Below are positions 63,994-64,000 of a stretch of 64,000 nt of DNA, piece by piece (position 1 is the stretch's first letter; every line of letters starts with the position of its first letter). Source of the DNA: Pseudoalteromonas umbrosa (GTDB lineage Bacteria > Pseudomonadota > Gammaproteobacteria > Enterobacterales > Alteromonadaceae); contig NZ_JASJUU010000003.1 of NCBI RefSeq assembly GCF_030125375.1, forward strand, positions 572,247 through 636,246, read 5' to 3'. Position numbers and translations under genes: made by a program. The notes below the pieces were generated by a model. It did not search any database. It had not been told where the DNA came from and worked only from the letters and a program-made list of their open reading frames with translations.

Positions 63994-64000
63994 TTCTATA

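Noticed and set aside
1-64000. CRISPR arrays, insertion sequences, prophage genes, tRNA or rRNA
   Set aside because: Looked for on both strands at reading level; no repeat-spacer pattern, transposase, integrase or tRNA-like structure was recognised.

Overview
The window reads as a chromosomal segment of a marine gammaproteobacterium of the Alteromonadales, most like Pseudoalteromonas. This is inferred from the AT-rich gene-dense sequence, the chitin-degradation cluster, an ExeM-type secreted nuclease, the minCDE/ycgL/mltB neighbourhood and the many two-component systems. No tRNA, rRNA, CRISPR array, transposase or phage gene was seen, so it looks like ordinary chromosome with several accessory, surface or secretion-related loci.

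Layout. 1-3.7 kb: the 3' end of a DUF58 gene, a TgpA-type transglutaminase and a Na+/H+-antiporter-family permease in one run. 3.9-7.8 kb: a degenerate YvcK/CofD-like protein, an orphan sugar-binding protein, a membrane protein and a GT4 glycosyltransferase. 8-15.3 kb: a six-gene leftward operon for an RND efflux pump (MipA/OmpV outer membrane protein, adaptor, pump, response regulator, kinase, GNAT acetyltransferase), with an 11-bp-phased direct repeat upstream of its first gene. 15.8-17.1 kb: a 52-aa peptide with a RiPP/bacteriocin-like leader, and an unrecognised 290-aa protein with an internal duplication. 17.4-21.5 kb: a three-gene phosphorelay (hybrid kinase, HPt protein, receiver protein) with no DNA-binding output. 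21.7-30 kb: a GH92 lipoprotein, a divergent OmpR-type two-component system, and a secreted DUF1800/DUF1501 pair. The two-component and DUF1800 promoter regions share the palindrome ATACAA-N2-TTGTAT.

30-40 kb: a NIT-domain chemoreceptor, a DUF1826 protein, a secreted possible beta-helix protein, a lamin-tail nuclease, a di-haem peroxidase-like cytochrome, and a MarR regulator divergent from a CMD/AhpD-like gene. 40-47.6 kb: a GbsR/MarR-type regulator with a cyanide-insensitive-type bd oxidase, preceded by a leader full of repeated inverted motifs; then mltB-ycgL, minCDE and a YcgN-like protein. 47.6-54 kb: a 7TMR-DISM histidine kinase, a Na/Pi cotransporter, anmK and two small secreted proteins. 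54.2-61.4 kb: the chitin cluster, with two multidomain GH18 chitinases flanking an AA10 lytic polysaccharide monooxygenase; all three carry CBM5/12-type chitin-binding modules. 61.9-64 kb: an H-NOX gas sensor with its histidine kinase, behind an unrecognised coupled gene that may run off the window.

How the parts work together. The chitin cluster is a coherent extracellular system: the LPMO opens crystalline chitin and the two chitinases process the chains. anmK and mltB fit peptidoglycan turnover and recycling. Most other loci pair a sensor with a nearby effector (pump, DUF1800/1501, oxidase, CMD protein), and several intergenic regions hold strong palindromes suited to local regulation. All functions are assigned by reading motifs; no database search was run.
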